A stretch of 44,696 bases of DNA from UBA10908 sp964608965 (GTDB lineage Bacteria; Bacillota; Clostridia; Peptostreptococcales; Anaerovoracaceae), in NCBI GenBank assembly GCA_964608965.1, contig CAZSPZ010000013.1:1-44696 (forward strand), given 5' to 3'. Below the pieces are notes generated by a model. The model was not told the origin of the DNA. It worked only from the letters and a program-made list of their open reading frames with translations, and did no database searches. The number at the start of each line of letters is the position of its first letter. Within the stretch, counting starts at the first letter, position 1. A program made the position numbers and the translations under genes. Shown piece by piece: positions 34,561-42,105 of this stretch.

Positions 34561-35895
34561 ATGGGTTTGCTTGCATCACTGTCCAATATTGTAGAAGACT
34601 GTCAAACACAATATGAAAATCAAAAATCCGTAACAACGGCGAAAGATTTTTCCCCGAGCGACCACATCGGCTGCCCATCGGAAAATCTGCTTGCCCTTGG
34701 GGATAACAAAGATTTCATGGAATGGCTTACAAGAGAAAAGGACATGGCCGGAAAAGTCAATTTCATATATGTGGATCCTCCCTTCTTTTCCGGAGCCGAC
34801 TACATGGCGGAAGTTCGAATCTCGACGCAAAAAATCAAACTGCAGGGAATCAAGACAAAAGCCTATAAAGACACTTGGCAGTCGGGCATGGAAGAGTTTT
34901 TGACGATGCTCACAAGCCGCCTCCTGTTGATGAAGGAACTTTTAGCCGAAGACGGCGGCATTGTAGTCCATATGGACTGGCATGCAGTGCATTATGTCAA
35001 AATTATCATGGACGAAATATTCGGAGAAAAGAATTTCGTCAACGAAATTATATGGACCTATAAATCAGGAGGCGTTTCCAAACACTCCTTTGCGAAAAAG
35101 CACGACACGCTCCTTTATTATTCAAAAAGTAAAAGCCACTATTTCAACGCGCAAAAGGAGAAATCCTATAACAGAAAATACAAACCATATCGTTTTAAGG
35201 GAGTAAAAGAGTATAAAGACGAAATCGGCTGGTATACCATGGTCAACAAAAAGGATGTATTTCATGTGGACATGGTGGGCCGCACTTCCGCAGAACGGAC
35301 AGGCTATGCCACGCAAAAGCCTGAGCAGCTGATTGAACTTTTATTGGAAAGCTGCACAAAAGAAGGGGATATCTGCGCGGACTTTTTTACAGGTTCCGGC
35401 ACGCTTCCTGCAGTCGCTGCGAAGATGGGAAGGCGCTTTATCGCTGCCGATGACAGCCTCCTTGCCTTGGCGGCAACGCGAAAACGTCTGACTTTGGAGG
35501 ATGCCGCATTTGTCTGCCTCGAAGAAAAGGGTTATGCGCCGGAGGAGAACGTTCCCGTACAGGCAACGCTGGCGTACGAAGAGACCGTATCCACGGATGC
35601 CCTCTGCCATGCGACGCTCCGGGCTTACGATTGCAATATAGGCAGTTTGCCCATCGAAAAAGAAGATCGGGCGACATTGAAAAAGCTCCAGGCTGCAGAC
35701 CCTCTGGCGCTTGTGGATTACTGGTGTGTCGACAAGGATTTTGACGGCGAAAATTTTCACTCGACAGAAATATATCTGAGAAATCAAAATATTCTTAAGA
35801 CGGAAGCGGAGTTTTTTGTGAAACCCGGAGCTTGTGTGGCACTGAAAGTCTACGATGTTTTCGGAGGTTTTGGAAACTTCGTTGCCAAAGTGTAA
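34561..35895 (+). CDS. Solitary DNA methyltransferase (beta class, DPPF motif)
   Basis: 444 residues. The catalytic motif IV DPPF is at 72-75 and precedes the SAM-binding motif I DFFTGSG at 274-280. That order defines the beta class of amino-methyltransferases, which give N6-methyladenine or N4-methylcytosine. The segments IIWTYKSGG, HDTLLYYSK and YATQKPEQLIELLL resemble Mod subunits of type III systems. About 130 C-terminal residues beyond the catalytic core are unassigned. No restriction or specificity gene is next to it. AGGAGGTG stands just before ATG 34561, 24 bp after the chromate transporter stop, so it is probably in that operon. Confidence 0.83.
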   Translation: MGLLASLSNIVEDCQTQYENQKSVTTAKDFSPSDHIGCPSENLLALGDNKDFMEWLTREKDMAGKVNFIYVDPPFFSGADYMAEVRISTQKIKLQGIKTKAYKDTWQSGMEEFLTMLTSRLLLMKELLAEDGGIVVHMDWHAVHYVKIIMDEIFGEKNFVNEIIWTYKSGGVSKHSFAKKHDTLLYYSKSKSHYFNAQKEKSYNRKYKPYRFKGVKEYKDEIGWYTMVNKKDVFHVDMVGRTSAERTGYATQKPEQLIELLLESCTKEGDICADFFTGSGTLPAVAAKMGRRFIAADDSLLALAATRKRLTLEDAAFVCLEEKGYAPEENVPVQATLAYEETVSTDALCHATLRAYDCNIGSLPIEKEDRATLKKLQAADPLALVDYWCVDKDFDGENFHSTEIYLRNQNILKTEAEFFVKPGACVALKVYDVFGGFGNFVAKV

Positions 35896-35903
35896 TTTTT
35901 CCC

Positions 35904-35932
35904 TTGCAATCGCCCCGCTGTTACGGTAGAAT
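35904..35932 (+). promoter_or_regulatory. Promoter of the tRNA-Val gene
   Basis: TTGCAA (35904-35909) and TAGAAT (35927-35932) are separated by 17 bp. The tRNA begins 14 nt after the -10, an ordinary distance for a tRNA precursor. Confidence 0.6.
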
Positions 35933-35946
35933 AATTGACAGACTGA

Positions 35947-36023
35947 GGGAGGTTAGTTCAGCTGGTTAGAATGCTTGCTCGACAAGCAAGAGGTCGTTGG
36001 TTCGAGTCCAATACTTCCCACCA
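35947..36023 (+). tRNA. tRNA-Val (GAC anticodon, C33 in the loop)
   Basis: A 77-nt cloverleaf with encoded CCA. The acceptor GGGAGGT pairs with ACTTCCC (one G-U), the D stem is GTTC/GAAT, the anticodon stem CTTGC/GCAAG has loop TCGACAA, and the T arm is GTTGG-TTCGAGT-CCAAT with discriminator A73. The anticodon is GAC and A73 also fits valine. Position 33, almost always U, reads C. The D stem has U11-A24 and a G10-U25 pair instead of the common GCTC/GAGC. The promoter and terminator on either side suggest a one-gene unit. Identity as valine is likely, and full function is less certain. Confidence 0.82.
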
Positions 36024-36026
36024 ACC

Positions 36027-36061
36027 AAGGGCTTTTGCTCAAATGAGCAAGGGCCTTTTTT
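36027..36061 (+). terminator. Terminator after tRNA-Val
   Basis: TTGCTC (36035-36040) pairs with GAGCAA (36045-36050) across AAAT. The stem is extended by AAGG (36027-36030) with CCTT (36054-36057) through a small internal loop, and the T-run TTTTTT ends at 36061. Confidence 0.8.
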
Positions 36062-36097
36062 CATAGGTTTTTTCTGAAAGATTCGGAGGAATATCAT

Positions 36098-37573
36098 TTG
36101 CACTTGTTGCGCCGGACATTAATAGCAGTATGTTGTATCGTTGCTTTTTCAGCGGTTTTTATTTTTGCCGCTGCGGATATATCGTTAACGCTGGACGAAG
36201 AGATCATAGAGACAGAGGCGGCACCTGTCATTATAGACAGTCGTACTCTTGTGCCGGTTCGCGCCTTGTTTGAAGCCATGGGCGGCAGCGTCGACTGGGA
36301 TGCAAAGACCGAAAAAGTAACCGTTCAGTACGGCGACACCACAGTGGTCATGACCGTGGGAAGCAAGACAGCCAAAGTGAACGGAACGGATCAAACGATG
36401 GATGTCGCTGCGCAGATATTGCCTTCCGGCAGAACGTATATACCCGTTCGATTTGCCGCTTCTTCTCTGGGCTTTGGCGTGGACTGGGACGACGAAAATC
36501 GAACGGTCAGCATCACGTCTCCCGGATATACCCAAGAAGAGCCTACGTTGATTACAGACATCACCACCGAACATACCGATACCGATTATCGTGTGGTGAT
36601 AGAATTCAGCGGATCTGCCCCTTCTCTTAAGAGCAGTGCTTTTGTGGACCCTGACCGGTACGTGACAGACCTTTGGACCGCAACTGTTCAAATAGGCGAA
36701 TATCAGGGGGGCAGCGGCGCTGTAGAAGCCGGCAATCCTGTTTTTGCTCAGGTGCGCTATTCTCAATTTACGGAGGATACTGTTCGCATCGTCTGCGATC
36801 TGAACGGAAAAGTAGCCGGAAAAATCAGCATAAACCAGGAAGAGGGCGAGCTGTACATCGATTTTGATGACCCTGACGCAGTTGAAATTCCCGAAGACAA
36901 TACTGAAGAAAACCCCGGTGCCACGGATCCCGAAGAAGATCCGGAAGAGGAAATTCCCGACTCGACATTGCCTGCTTTAGATTGGCGCATGTCGGGCAAA
37001 CTGGTGCTTATCGATGCGGGGCATGGCGGAACCGACCCGGGTTGTCTTGTTAAATACAACGGAATCACTTATCACGAAAGCGATTTTAACTTAAAAATAG
37101 CGTTGAGTCTGTACGAAATGCTGAAAGAGGCAGGCGCAAATGTTCAATTGCTGCGAAGCACCGATGAAACCGTCAAACTTTTACAAAGACCCGCCCTCGC
37201 GAATCAGATGATGGCAGACCTTTACGTTTCCATCCATAACAACTCTTCCATTTCCGCCACACCAAGCGGTACCGAAGTGTTCTATTACGCTAAATCTACC
37301 GAAAGTTCTTACGATGTAACAAGTAAAGAGCTGGCGCAAAATATATCGCAGACGCTTACGGCGGAGTTGGGCCTTGCAAACCGGGGCATTACTTCCCAGG
37401 GGGCCTACGCCGTTTTAAACAAGACAAATATGCCGGCTGTCATCGTGGAAGGTGCCTTCTTTTCCAACGCAAAAGATCTGGCGCTCATGATGTCCTCTGA
37501 ATATACCCAACGATATGCAACAGGCGTGGCCTGCGGAATCATTCAAGCATTGAATCAAGCTGCGGAAGAATAA
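36098..37573 (+). CDS. Secreted N-acetylmuramoyl-L-alanine amidase (TTG start)
   Basis: 491 residues. A signal peptide (about 1-27) is followed by a copper-amine-oxidase-N-like stalk domain (30-150: DSRTLVPVRALFEAMGG, SGRTYIPVRFAASSLG). An AMIN-like domain (155-265), an acidic Pro/Glu/Asp linker (265-300) and a C-terminal Amidase_3 domain come next. Zinc and catalytic residues are visible in DAGHGGTDPG, YHESDFN, SIHNN and VEGAFFSN. The enzyme cuts the bond between MurNAc and the stem peptide during wall remodelling or cell separation. The start is TTG 36098, with CGGAGGA at 36084-36090 and a 7-nt gap. No promoter of its own is obvious. Confidence 0.92.
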   Translation: MHLLRRTLIAVCCIVAFSAVFIFAAADISLTLDEEIIETEAAPVIIDSRTLVPVRALFEAMGGSVDWDAKTEKVTVQYGDTTVVMTVGSKTAKVNGTDQTMDVAAQILPSGRTYIPVRFAASSLGFGVDWDDENRTVSITSPGYTQEEPTLITDITTEHTDTDYRVVIEFSGSAPSLKSSAFVDPDRYVTDLWTATVQIGEYQGGSGAVEAGNPVFAQVRYSQFTEDTVRIVCDLNGKVAGKISINQEEGELYIDFDDPDAVEIPEDNTEENPGATDPEEDPEEEIPDSTLPALDWRMSGKLVLIDAGHGGTDPGCLVKYNGITYHESDFNLKIALSLYEMLKEAGANVQLLRSTDETVKLLQRPALANQMMADLYVSIHNNSSISATPSGTEVFYYAKSTESSYDVTSKELAQNISQTLTAELGLANRGITSQGAYAVLNKTNMPAVIVEGAFFSNAKDLALMMSSEYTQRYATGVACGIIQALNQAAEE

Positions 37574-37590
37574 GGAGTCGGACACCTGAA

Positions 37591-37887
37591 ATGATCATAC
37601 TTATGTACAGCGGCATCATGCTGGCCGGCATACTGATCGGAGCTAAATGTCACAGCATTCCAAAAGAAAGCAAGCTGCGCAGCGATGTGCAGTATGTTTT
37701 CCTCTTTACGCTGCTTTTTGTTTTGGGCCATCAGTTCGGAAGCGACGACGCGGTGGTGGAATCCATGTCGGAAATGGGAATTTACGGTGTCATTCTTTCG
37801 ATAGCGGTCATGACGGGTTCTTTTTCGCTTGTTCTTTTTATAAGGACATGGACGGAAAGGAAGAAAGAGGATACCGGGCATGATTAA
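37591..37887 (+). CDS. LysO family protein, N-terminal half
   Basis: 98 residues with three membrane segments, matching the N-terminal part of the LysO (YbjE, DUF340) lysine exporter. Segments IILMYSGIMLAGILIGAKCH and SDVQYVFLFTLLFVLGHQFG are typical of that half. In E. coli LysO is one 299-residue chain, and here the second half is a separate gene starting 8 bp before this stop. The two products together make about 294 residues, so this looks like a natural two-subunit form and not a broken gene. The exported solute, lysine or an analogue, is inferred from the family only. Confidence 0.75.
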   Translation: MIILMYSGIMLAGILIGAKCHSIPKESKLRSDVQYVFLFTLLFVLGHQFGSDDAVVESMSEMGIYGVILSIAVMTGSFSLVLFIRTWTERKKEDTGHD

Positions 37888-38470
37888 ATATATGATGCTG
37901 TGCCTTGTTGCCGGATTTACTGCCGGACGGCTTGACTGGCTGCAATGGCTGAACAGCTGCGGTAGCGTGATCATTACAATATGCCTTTGTTTCATGACCT
38001 TCATTGCAAGTGTGGACATGGGTAAAAAAGATTTTATGGGGGAAGTGCGAAGGTCCGGCGCAAAAATCATCCTATACTCCCTTGCCACAATCGTCGGAAC
38101 GTTGATCATGGCAGTGGTCATATCCTGGGTATTGCCTTTGAGCGCAAAAGATTGTCTTATTGCCGCATCGGGACTTGGGTGGTATTCTTTATCTACAGGA
38201 TTGGTGTTTGAGTATTCACCGTCTCTTTCCATCGTCACTTTCGTCGCATGTTATTTTCGGGAGTTCACCGCGATGTTTCTGATGCCTGTTTTATGGAAGA
38301 GATTTCAGACTCCCGAACTGGTCAGTATATCAGGCGCTGCGGCAATGAATCCCTGTATTTCCACAGCCACGATAACAGGAGATCAATTGCTCGTATTTTA
38401 CGGTATGGTCAGCGGGAGCATCATCTCGGTTTTCGTACCCGTTTTAGTTCCGTTTATGATAGCTCTGTAA
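37880..38470 (+). CDS. LysO family transporter, C-terminal half
   Basis: 196 residues with five or six membrane segments, corresponding to the C-terminal part of LysO. The conserved ASGLGWYSLSTGLVFEYS segment lies near residue 95, and FYGMVSGSIISVFVPVLVPF ends the protein. ATG 37880 overlaps the stop of the N-terminal partner by 8 bp, so translation is coupled. It sits 22 bp upstream of the YjjI-type glycyl-radical enzyme, which suggests one operon, although no functional tie between lysine export and that enzyme is known. Confidence 0.8.
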   Translation: MIKYMMLCLVAGFTAGRLDWLQWLNSCGSVIITICLCFMTFIASVDMGKKDFMGEVRRSGAKIILYSLATIVGTLIMAVVISWVLPLSAKDCLIAASGLGWYSLSTGLVFEYSPSLSIVTFVACYFREFTAMFLMPVLWKRFQTPELVSISGAAAMNPCISTATITGDQLLVFYGMVSGSIISVFVPVLVPFMIAL

Positions 38471-38492
38471 TACTTGAAAGAGAGGCTTCAAT

Positions 38493-40028
38493 ATGATAAC
38501 TCTAAAAGAACAGCAGAATAAAGTGCAAAGCATAATAAAAGATAAAACGCTGACACATGAACAGACCATGATGCAGCTGTCTTCTGCCGGAAGGGATATT
38601 CTCGAACTTCCCGGCGACGCGCCCAAAAAGTTCTATAAATTGAAAGAAAAGGGCTGGGTCTGCGATTTAAACGAGGGGAAAGTGACGTACGTTCCCCGAT
38701 ATATCTTGCCCGACTATAATGTTTATATTGAAAAAGGGTGCAAATTTCTCAGATTGGATCCTCCGCAAGATCTGTACGAGGCTACGATGGGTTTGCTTGC
38801 CTTGTACCATCATGTGCCTTCTGTTACGCATTTCCCTGTATTTATCGGTAAATTGGATGAATTGCTGGAGCCCTTTGTACTGAAGGAAATAGAAGAACAA
38901 GGAACAGAAAGCGCTTATAAGCTTATCAAGGGATTTTTGCGCCATATAGACCGGACGGTTACCGATAGTTTCTGCCACGCCAACATAGGCCCTTGCGCAA
39001 GCATGACGGCGGAGTTGGTTTTGAAAGCGGAAAGAGAACTGCAGGATTCCACACCGAATATCACTCTTCTTTACGATCCTAAAATCACCCCCGATGATTT
39101 TGCCGTTTTATGCATTGAAACAGCGCTGGATTGCGCGAAGCCGAGTTTCGCAAAAAATGAAATGTTTCAATCCGAGCTCGGAGAAAAATACGGAATCGCC
39201 AGCTGCTACAACGGGCTTCCCGTTGCCGGCGGCGCGTTTACGCTTTCCAGGTTGATTCTTGCGAAAATCGCCTACGCGTCTAAGGACAGAAAAGAATTCT
39301 TATTGAAAAACCTGCCCGAAGCCATCGATACGATGTTGGCTTTTATGGATGCAAAAATCAAATTCCTCGTCGAGGAAACTCCTTTCTTTGCCTCGAATTT
39401 TCTTGTAAAAGAAGGGTTTATAGACAAAGATCGATTCAACGGGCTTTTCGGTATGGTGGGCCTTGCGGAAGCTGTCAACGACCTGCTTCAAAAAGAAGGA
39501 AGCAGCGCACGTTTTGGCTACGGAACGGAAGCGGATGTCCTTGGCCTTGAAATCATGGATTTCATCGAAAGCAGAGTGCATGCCCATAAAAACGAATACT
39601 GTCCTTTCTACAACAATACATTTATGCTTCATGCGCAGGTAGGCATCGACAGCGATACGGGAATCAGCCCGGGTACGCGAATTCCCATTGGACAGGAGCT
39701 CCCTCTGTACGAGCATATGCGCCATTGCGGGCTCTATCACAAATATTTCCCCTCCGGAACCGGAGATATTTTCCCCTTCGATTCCACTTCCACAAGAAAT
39801 CCGGAAGCGATTCTGGACATATTCAAGGGTGCGTTGGAGTGCGGCATGCGCTATATTTCCACGTATACTTCGGACAGCGATGTCATCCGCATCACCGGAT
39901 ATCTTGTAAAACGTTCGGATATGAAAGCGCTGGAAGAAGCCGAGCCTGTCGTGAACGACACGGTGATTCTGGGCCTTGGGTCCGTTCAGAGAAGTAAAGT
40001 GGAAGAGCGAAAAGTAAGACATTTATAA
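38493..40028 (+). CDS. YjjI-family glycyl-radical enzyme
   Basis: 511 residues, matching the length of E. coli YjjI (DUF3029). The C-terminal radical motif is RITGYLVK with the radical-bearing Gly469. The sequence TSDSDVIRITGY resembles the RVxGY motif of pyruvate formate-lyase. C238 in GIASCYNGLP is my candidate for the catalytic thiyl cysteine. That cannot be proven from sequence. The enzyme needs anaerobic activation by the radical SAM gene 62 bp downstream. The physiological reaction of this family is not established to my knowledge. A GAGAGGC site precedes ATG 38493. Confidence 0.88.
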   Translation: MITLKEQQNKVQSIIKDKTLTHEQTMMQLSSAGRDILELPGDAPKKFYKLKEKGWVCDLNEGKVTYVPRYILPDYNVYIEKGCKFLRLDPPQDLYEATMGLLALYHHVPSVTHFPVFIGKLDELLEPFVLKEIEEQGTESAYKLIKGFLRHIDRTVTDSFCHANIGPCASMTAELVLKAERELQDSTPNITLLYDPKITPDDFAVLCIETALDCAKPSFAKNEMFQSELGEKYGIASCYNGLPVAGGAFTLSRLILAKIAYASKDRKEFLLKNLPEAIDTMLAFMDAKIKFLVEETPFFASNFLVKEGFIDKDRFNGLFGMVGLAEAVNDLLQKEGSSARFGYGTEADVLGLEIMDFIESRVHAHKNEYCPFYNNTFMLHAQVGIDSDTGISPGTRIPIGQELPLYEHMRHCGLYHKYFPSGTGDIFPFDSTSTRNPEAILDIFKGALECGMRYISTYTSDSDVIRITGYLVKRSDMKALEEAEPVVNDTVILGLGSVQRSKVEERKVRHL

Positions 40029-40034
40029 TTCAGG

Positions 40035-40076
40035 AAGGGGCGATGGTATAATCGTCCCTTTTATAACGGTTTTTTA
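40035..40076 (+). terminator. Hairpin terminator between yjjI-like and yjjW-like genes
   Basis: AAGGGGCGAT (40035-40044) pairs with ATCGTCCCTT (40051-40060), a 10-bp stem with one G-U and a 6-nt loop. TTTATAACGGTTTTTT follows on the 3' side. It begins 7 bp after the YjjI stop and ends just before the AAGGAG site of the activase. It would lower activase expression relative to the enzyme. Confidence 0.75.
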
Positions 40077-40089
40077 ATAAGGAGAAAGT

Positions 40090-40821
40090 ATGCAAAAGGC
40101 CCCGATTGTTAAAATAATAGACATGAGCGTTGTGGACGGCCCGGGAAACAGGGCAGCTGTCTTTTTCCAAGGCTGCAATTTGAACTGCATGTACTGCCAC
40201 AACCCCGAAACAATCGACCCCGAGGGCCGTCCGTCTACGCTGCGGGAGTTGACTGTCAATGAAATCCTGGACAGGGTGGCCGGCAATCTGCCGTTTATTC
40301 GGGGACTGACGCTCTCCGGCGGGGAGTGTATGCTTTTCGAGGATTTTATCTATGACCTTTGCAGGGAAGCCAAGCGCCGGTTCGGGCAGAACTTCTCGTG
40401 CATGCTGGACAGCAACGGGAGCGTTCCGTTCGACAAGGTTCTGCCCGTCGTCGACGGCGTGATGCTGGACATCAAAGCCTTCGACGAGAGCGCCCACCGG
40501 GCGCTCACCGGCGCACCCAATCAGAACATCCTTGCGCAAGCCGTCCGCCTGGCCCAAAACAGGAAGCTTTACGAAATCCGCACGGTCGTGCTTCGCGATT
40601 CAGAAGAGCCGGAAGCTTGCATCCGCGGGATTGCAGCGCTTCTTAAAGAGAAGCTGAGTACAGAAGATCTTTCTGCAATCCGGTATAAACTTATTAAGTA
40701 CAGGCCCAAAGGAGTCCGCCCCGAATATGTGAAAGAATTGAAAGTTCCCACAGAAAGTCAAATGCAAAAACTCGCCGGTCTTGCGCTTCGGGAAGGCTTT
40801 GGAAAAGTGGAAATCGTTTAA
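40090..40821 (+). CDS. YjjW-type glycyl-radical enzyme activase (radical SAM)
   Basis: 243 residues. The radical SAM motif CNLNCMYC places cluster ligands at C29, C33 and C36, and LTLSGGECMLF supplies the GGE SAM-binding motif. It would make the glycyl radical on the YjjI-type protein upstream. It lacks the ferredoxin-like insert with two extra clusters that many activases, including E. coli YjjW, carry, and so is as short as PflA. AAGGAG at 40080-40085 precedes ATG 40090. Base composition in the middle of this gene is more GC-rich than its neighbours. Confidence 0.88.
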   Translation: MQKAPIVKIIDMSVVDGPGNRAAVFFQGCNLNCMYCHNPETIDPEGRPSTLRELTVNEILDRVAGNLPFIRGLTLSGGECMLFEDFIYDLCREAKRRFGQNFSCMLDSNGSVPFDKVLPVVDGVMLDIKAFDESAHRALTGAPNQNILAQAVRLAQNRKLYEIRTVVLRDSEEPEACIRGIAALLKEKLSTEDLSAIRYKLIKYRPKGVRPEYVKELKVPTESQMQKLAGLALREGFGKVEIV

Positions 40822-40902
40822 TCCGGATTTTACACTGAAACACTTATGTAATGCTGCTGTAATTTTTTTGTTAAAAAGAATGTATTTTTTCTTGGCATAT
40901 TG

Positions 40903-40908
40903 TATAAT
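40903..40908 (+). promoter_or_regulatory. Probable -10 element upstream of the BMP lipoprotein gene
   Basis: A perfect TATAAT lies 40 bp before the ATG in an AT-rich 127-bp gap. The -35 side has no good hexamer at standard spacing. The strong TTAGGAGG ribosome site is at 40934-40941. I saw no purine riboswitch motif here. Confidence 0.4.
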
Positions 40909-40948
40909 GCAATAAGAGTTATTCTTTATTACTTTAGGAGGAAAAAAC

Positions 40949-41956
40949 ATGAAAAGAGTCATCAGTATATTACTCGTACTGGCAATGGTCTTTGTATTGG
41001 TAGGTTGCGGCGGCGGAGCTACAACAGATGGTTCCGCAGTTAAAATCGTTATGATTACCGACACAGGCGGGCTGGGCGACGAGTCCTTCAACGATATGGC
41101 CTATGCAGGTTTACTGCAGGCTGCAGACGAGTTCGGTGTGGAATACAGCGTTCTTGAATCTGCTACCGCAGACGACTATGCACCCAATATCGCAGCCGCA
41201 GTGGAAGAAGGCGCGGACCTCATCGTTTGTGTTGGCTTCCTTCTGGGAAGTGTTGTTGCGGAATCCGCAGCGCAGTATCCAGATCAGCAGTTTGCTATCA
41301 TTGACAACGTTGTAGAACCCGAAAACGTCGCAGGACTTACGTTCAACGAACAAGAAGGTTCCTTCCTTGTTGGCGTTGCAGCCGGACTTACAACCGAAAC
41401 AAACAAAGTCGGTTACATCGGCGGAATGCAGTTCCCAACCATCGAAAAATTCCAGTACGGATATCAGGCAGGCGTAAAAGCAGCTAATCCGGAAGCAGAA
41501 GTTTTCGTGGCTTATACCCAGTCCTTCGACGACTCCGCTGCAGGTAAAGAAAACGCATTGGCCCAGTACAACCAGGGCGCAGACGTTATTTATCATGCTG
41601 CAGGCGGTTGCGGAATCGGCCTCATCCAGGCTGCACAGGAGCAAGGCTTCTGGGCAATCGGCGTGGATCAGGACCAGTCTTCTTTAGCTCCCGAAAGCGT
41701 ACTCTGCTCCATGTTAAAGAGAGTAGACGTTGCGGTTTACAATGCTGTTAAATCTGTCGTAGAAGGCACATTTACAGGAGAAGACATGAACTATGCACTG
41801 GATGTTGATGGCGTTGATATCAGCGACAAAGCCGGAAATGTTCCCGCAGATGTTTTAGAAGTAGTACAAGCTTGGAAGGCAAAAATTGTTGCCGGAGATT
41901 TCGAAGTTCCTTACGATGCTGCTACATTCGAAGCATTTGAAGTTCCCGAAATGTAA
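40949..41956 (+). CDS. BMP-family substrate-binding lipoprotein (nucleoside-type ABC importer)
   Basis: 335 residues. The signal peptide ends in the lipobox LVGC with C20 as lipidated residue, followed by a Gly-rich spacer. The mature part is a BMP/PnrA-like periplasmic-binding fold: VMITDTGGLGDESFNDMAYAGL, then LIVCVGFLLG, GYIGGMQFPTIEKFQYGYQAG and YHAAGGCGIGLIQAA. Proteins of this group bind purine nucleosides and deliver them to the ABC ATPase and permeases encoded downstream. Codons are distinctly those of a highly expressed gene (many GCA and GTT, few rare codons). A strong terminator follows. Confidence 0.92.
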   Translation: MKRVISILLVLAMVFVLVGCGGGATTDGSAVKIVMITDTGGLGDESFNDMAYAGLLQAADEFGVEYSVLESATADDYAPNIAAAVEEGADLIVCVGFLLGSVVAESAAQYPDQQFAIIDNVVEPENVAGLTFNEQEGSFLVGVAAGLTTETNKVGYIGGMQFPTIEKFQYGYQAGVKAANPEAEVFVAYTQSFDDSAAGKENALAQYNQGADVIYHAAGGCGIGLIQAAQEQGFWAIGVDQDQSSLAPESVLCSMLKRVDVAVYNAVKSVVEGTFTGEDMNYALDVDGVDISDKAGNVPADVLEVVQAWKAKIVAGDFEVPYDAATFEAFEVPEM

Positions 41957-41967
41957 TTTAGTCACCA

Positions 41968-42012
41968 TAGGCACGAGGTCGGATTCTTTCCGGTCTCGTG
42001 CCTACATTTTTT
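41968..42012 (+). terminator. Terminator between the binding-protein gene and the ABC genes
   Basis: TAGGCACGAG (41968-41977) pairs perfectly with CTCGTGCCTA (41995-42004), and CATTTTTT follows to 42012. Partial readthrough would yield more binding protein than membrane components, a common ratio for ABC importers. Confidence 0.88.
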
Positions 42013-42105
42013 AAGGGGCAGGGGAATTGAGGGATTAAGACTGTTTATGAAAATCATAGATAGACTTAATTCTTTAATTTTTATAAAGGAAGGCAGGGCA
42101 TCATC

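Noticed and set aside
37591..38470. LysO gene broken by a frameshift
   Set aside because: The two halves have their own start, overlap by 8 bp and together match a full-length LysO, so a two-gene form is more likely than damage.
40822..40948. Purine riboswitch before the BMP lipoprotein gene
   Set aside because: No conserved purine-riboswitch core or three-way junction is visible in this short AT-rich leader.
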